Made by a program: the position numbers and the translations under genes. From JADMII01 sp036278595 (GTDB taxonomy: Bacteria > Chloroflexota > Dehalococcoidia > DSTF01 > JACRBR01), in assembly GCA_036278595.1 (NCBI GenBank), contig DASUKS010000067.1, forward strand, positions 1 through 13,239: 13,239 nucleotides of DNA, given 5' to 3'. Each line of letters opens with the position of its first letter. Positions within the stretch are counted from its first letter, which is position 1. Below are positions 12,220 through 13,239 of the stretch, piece after piece. A model generated the notes under the pieces. It did not search any database. It saw only the letters and a program-made list of their open reading frames with translations, and was not told the DNA's origin.

Positions 12220-13013
12220 CGGCCCTTGTAGTTGGGCTTGCGCTTCTGCGCGAAGGCGAGCGGCCCCTCGCGCGCGTCCTCGGAGCCGAGGACCTTGCGC
12301 GACTGTTCGTTCTCGAACTTCAGGCCTTCGGCGAGCGTGCTGTTGAGGCCGGCGTACACGGCCTCCTTGACCAGGCGCACCGCGAGCGGGCCGTTCTCGC
12401 AGATCGCGTTCGCGATCGCGGTCGCCTTCGGCATGAGCTGTTCCTTCGGCACGACGTGGTTAACGAGGCCGTAGCGAAGCGCCCAGGCGGCATCGAAGCG
12501 ACCGCCGGTGAGCATGAGCTCGAGCGCGAGGCCGAGCGGCATCGTGCGGGGGAGGCGCTGCGTGCCGCCGGCGCCGGGGATGATCGCGCGCGTGACCTCG
12601 GGCAGGCCGAACTGCGCGTGTTCGGCGGCGACGCGGATGTCGCACGAGAGGGCGATCTCGAGCCCGCCGGCGAGACAGTAGCCGTTGATGGCGCCGATGA
12701 TCGGCTTCGAGCACTCGAAGTTGCGGGTGATGCCGCCGAACGGCGCGCGCAGGTAGGCGGCGGCGGTGGATGCGGAGCCGGACTGCTGGGCCTGCGACAT
12801 GGCGACGAGATCGTTGCCGGCGGAGAAGGCGCGGTCGCCGGCGCCGGTGAGGATCGCGACCCAGAGATCGTCATCATCGCGGAACGATGTAAACGCCTCG
12901 TTCAGCTCTGCGGACGTCTGCGTGTCGATGGCGTTCATGCGCTCGGGGCGGTTGATGGTGACCGTCGCGATGCGGCCGTGCGTTTCGTAGGTGATCTTCT
13001 CGAAATTGGACAT
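12216..13013 (-). CDS. Enoyl-CoA hydratase/isomerase family protein
   Basis: A 265-residue crotonase-fold protein, the typical length. The oxyanion-hole segments AFSAGNDL (62-69) and INGYCLAGG (109-117) are present. Both catalytic glutamates of true hydratases are in place: E119 in GGLEIAL and E139 in LPEVTRAIIPGAGGTQRL. It therefore probably hydrates trans-2-enoyl-CoA to 3-hydroxyacyl-CoA in fatty-acid or related acid breakdown, although the crotonase family is catalytically broad. ATG at the complement of 13011-13013 has AGGA 9 bases upstream. Its stop overlaps the start of the GNAT gene, forming a two-gene unit. It could feed the thiolase at 592, but the two are far apart and not co-transcribed. 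Confidence 0.92.
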   Translation of the reverse strand: MSNFEKITYETHGRIATVTINRPERMNAIDTQTSAELNEAFTSFRDDDDLWVAILTGAGDRAFSAGNDLVAMSQAQQSGSASTAAAYLRAPFGGITRNFECSKPIIGAINGYCLAGGLEIALSCDIRVAAEHAQFGLPEVTRAIIPGAGGTQRLPRTMPLGLALELMLTGGRFDAAWALRYGLVNHVVPKEQLMPKATAIANAICENGPLAVRLVKEAVYAGLNSTLAEGLKFENEQSRKVLGSEDAREGPLAFAQKRKPNYKGR

Positions 13014-13239
13014 GAAATTTCATCCTGCGGTGTTCCGTTCTGCGGTGCGCCAGCGTATCATCGCAGGGTTCCGCGATCCAGCACGGGTCGATGCGGATAG
13101 TGCGAGCAAAGCATGGCGATAGTGGAGCGATGTAGCGGGCGCAATGCTGCATCGTATGGCGAGCGTCCGGAGCCGAGGCTTCCGACTGTGGGGCGGATGC
13201 AAGCGACTGATGAGTATTCAGTGAGAAACACACAAAATA
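13014..13239. other. Region upstream of the enoyl-CoA hydratase, no gene recognised
   Basis: No convincing coding sequence on either strand. It must hold the promoter of the leftward pair, but I see no well-spaced -35/-10 pair; the minus-strand TGATAC at 13054-13059 is only a weak -10 candidate. The last 30 bases are markedly more A/T-rich than the rest of the window and contain the inverted repeat ACTGA...TCAGT near 13207-13222. Confidence 0.4.

Overview
This is a high-GC bacterial chromosomal window with short intergenic gaps. Its gene content fits a GC-rich aerobic lineage such as Chloroflexota. That placement is an inference from gene style and intergenic repeat type, since there is no rRNA or other phylogenetic marker here.

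Layout. Positions 1-465 hold the N-terminus of a leftward gene resembling D-2-hydroxyacid dehydrogenases and a small rightward four-cysteine protein. Positions 518-1818 hold an acetyl-CoA acetyltransferase (thiolase) with its own promoter and a hairpin behind it. Positions 2059-3137 hold an independent unit: a strong promoter, a structured leader, an exported 3D/double-psi beta-barrel cell-wall protein and a 17-bp terminator stem. Positions 3290-4051 encode endonuclease III. Positions 4052-5059 are a 1-kb region without a convincing gene. It carries a perfect ParB-binding parS palindrome, a 9-copy array of a roughly 35-bp hairpin repeat and a second, degenerate parS-like site.

Positions 4987-10876 form the core of the window, an assimilatory sulfate reduction operon: ferredoxin-type sulfite reductase (sir), APS reductase (cysH), APS kinase (cysC), ATP sulfurylase (sat) and a membrane protein resembling Na/Pi cotransporters whose start lies 2 bases after the sat stop. 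The operon starts from a TTGACC-17-GATAAT promoter, and a paired 9-bp palindrome sits on the expected start site and is probably a repressor operator. The enzymes take sulfate to APS (sat), APS to sulfite (cysH) and sulfite to sulfide (sir); cysC makes PAPS. The membrane protein is the only candidate sulfate importer here.

Positions 10877-11454 are a duplicated repeat zone containing one small leftward ORF. Positions 11455-13013 are a leftward pair, enoyl-CoA hydratase followed by a GNAT acetyltransferase, with overlapping stop and start codons.

Three kinds of repeat recur in the gaps: hairpin repeats with a GCTAAAGC core, 7-bp tandem repeats of the ATGTTGG type, and 7-bp tandem repeats of the GAGGAGC type. 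The points most worth following up are the parS/array region, the candidate sulfate transporter and the operator in front of sir.
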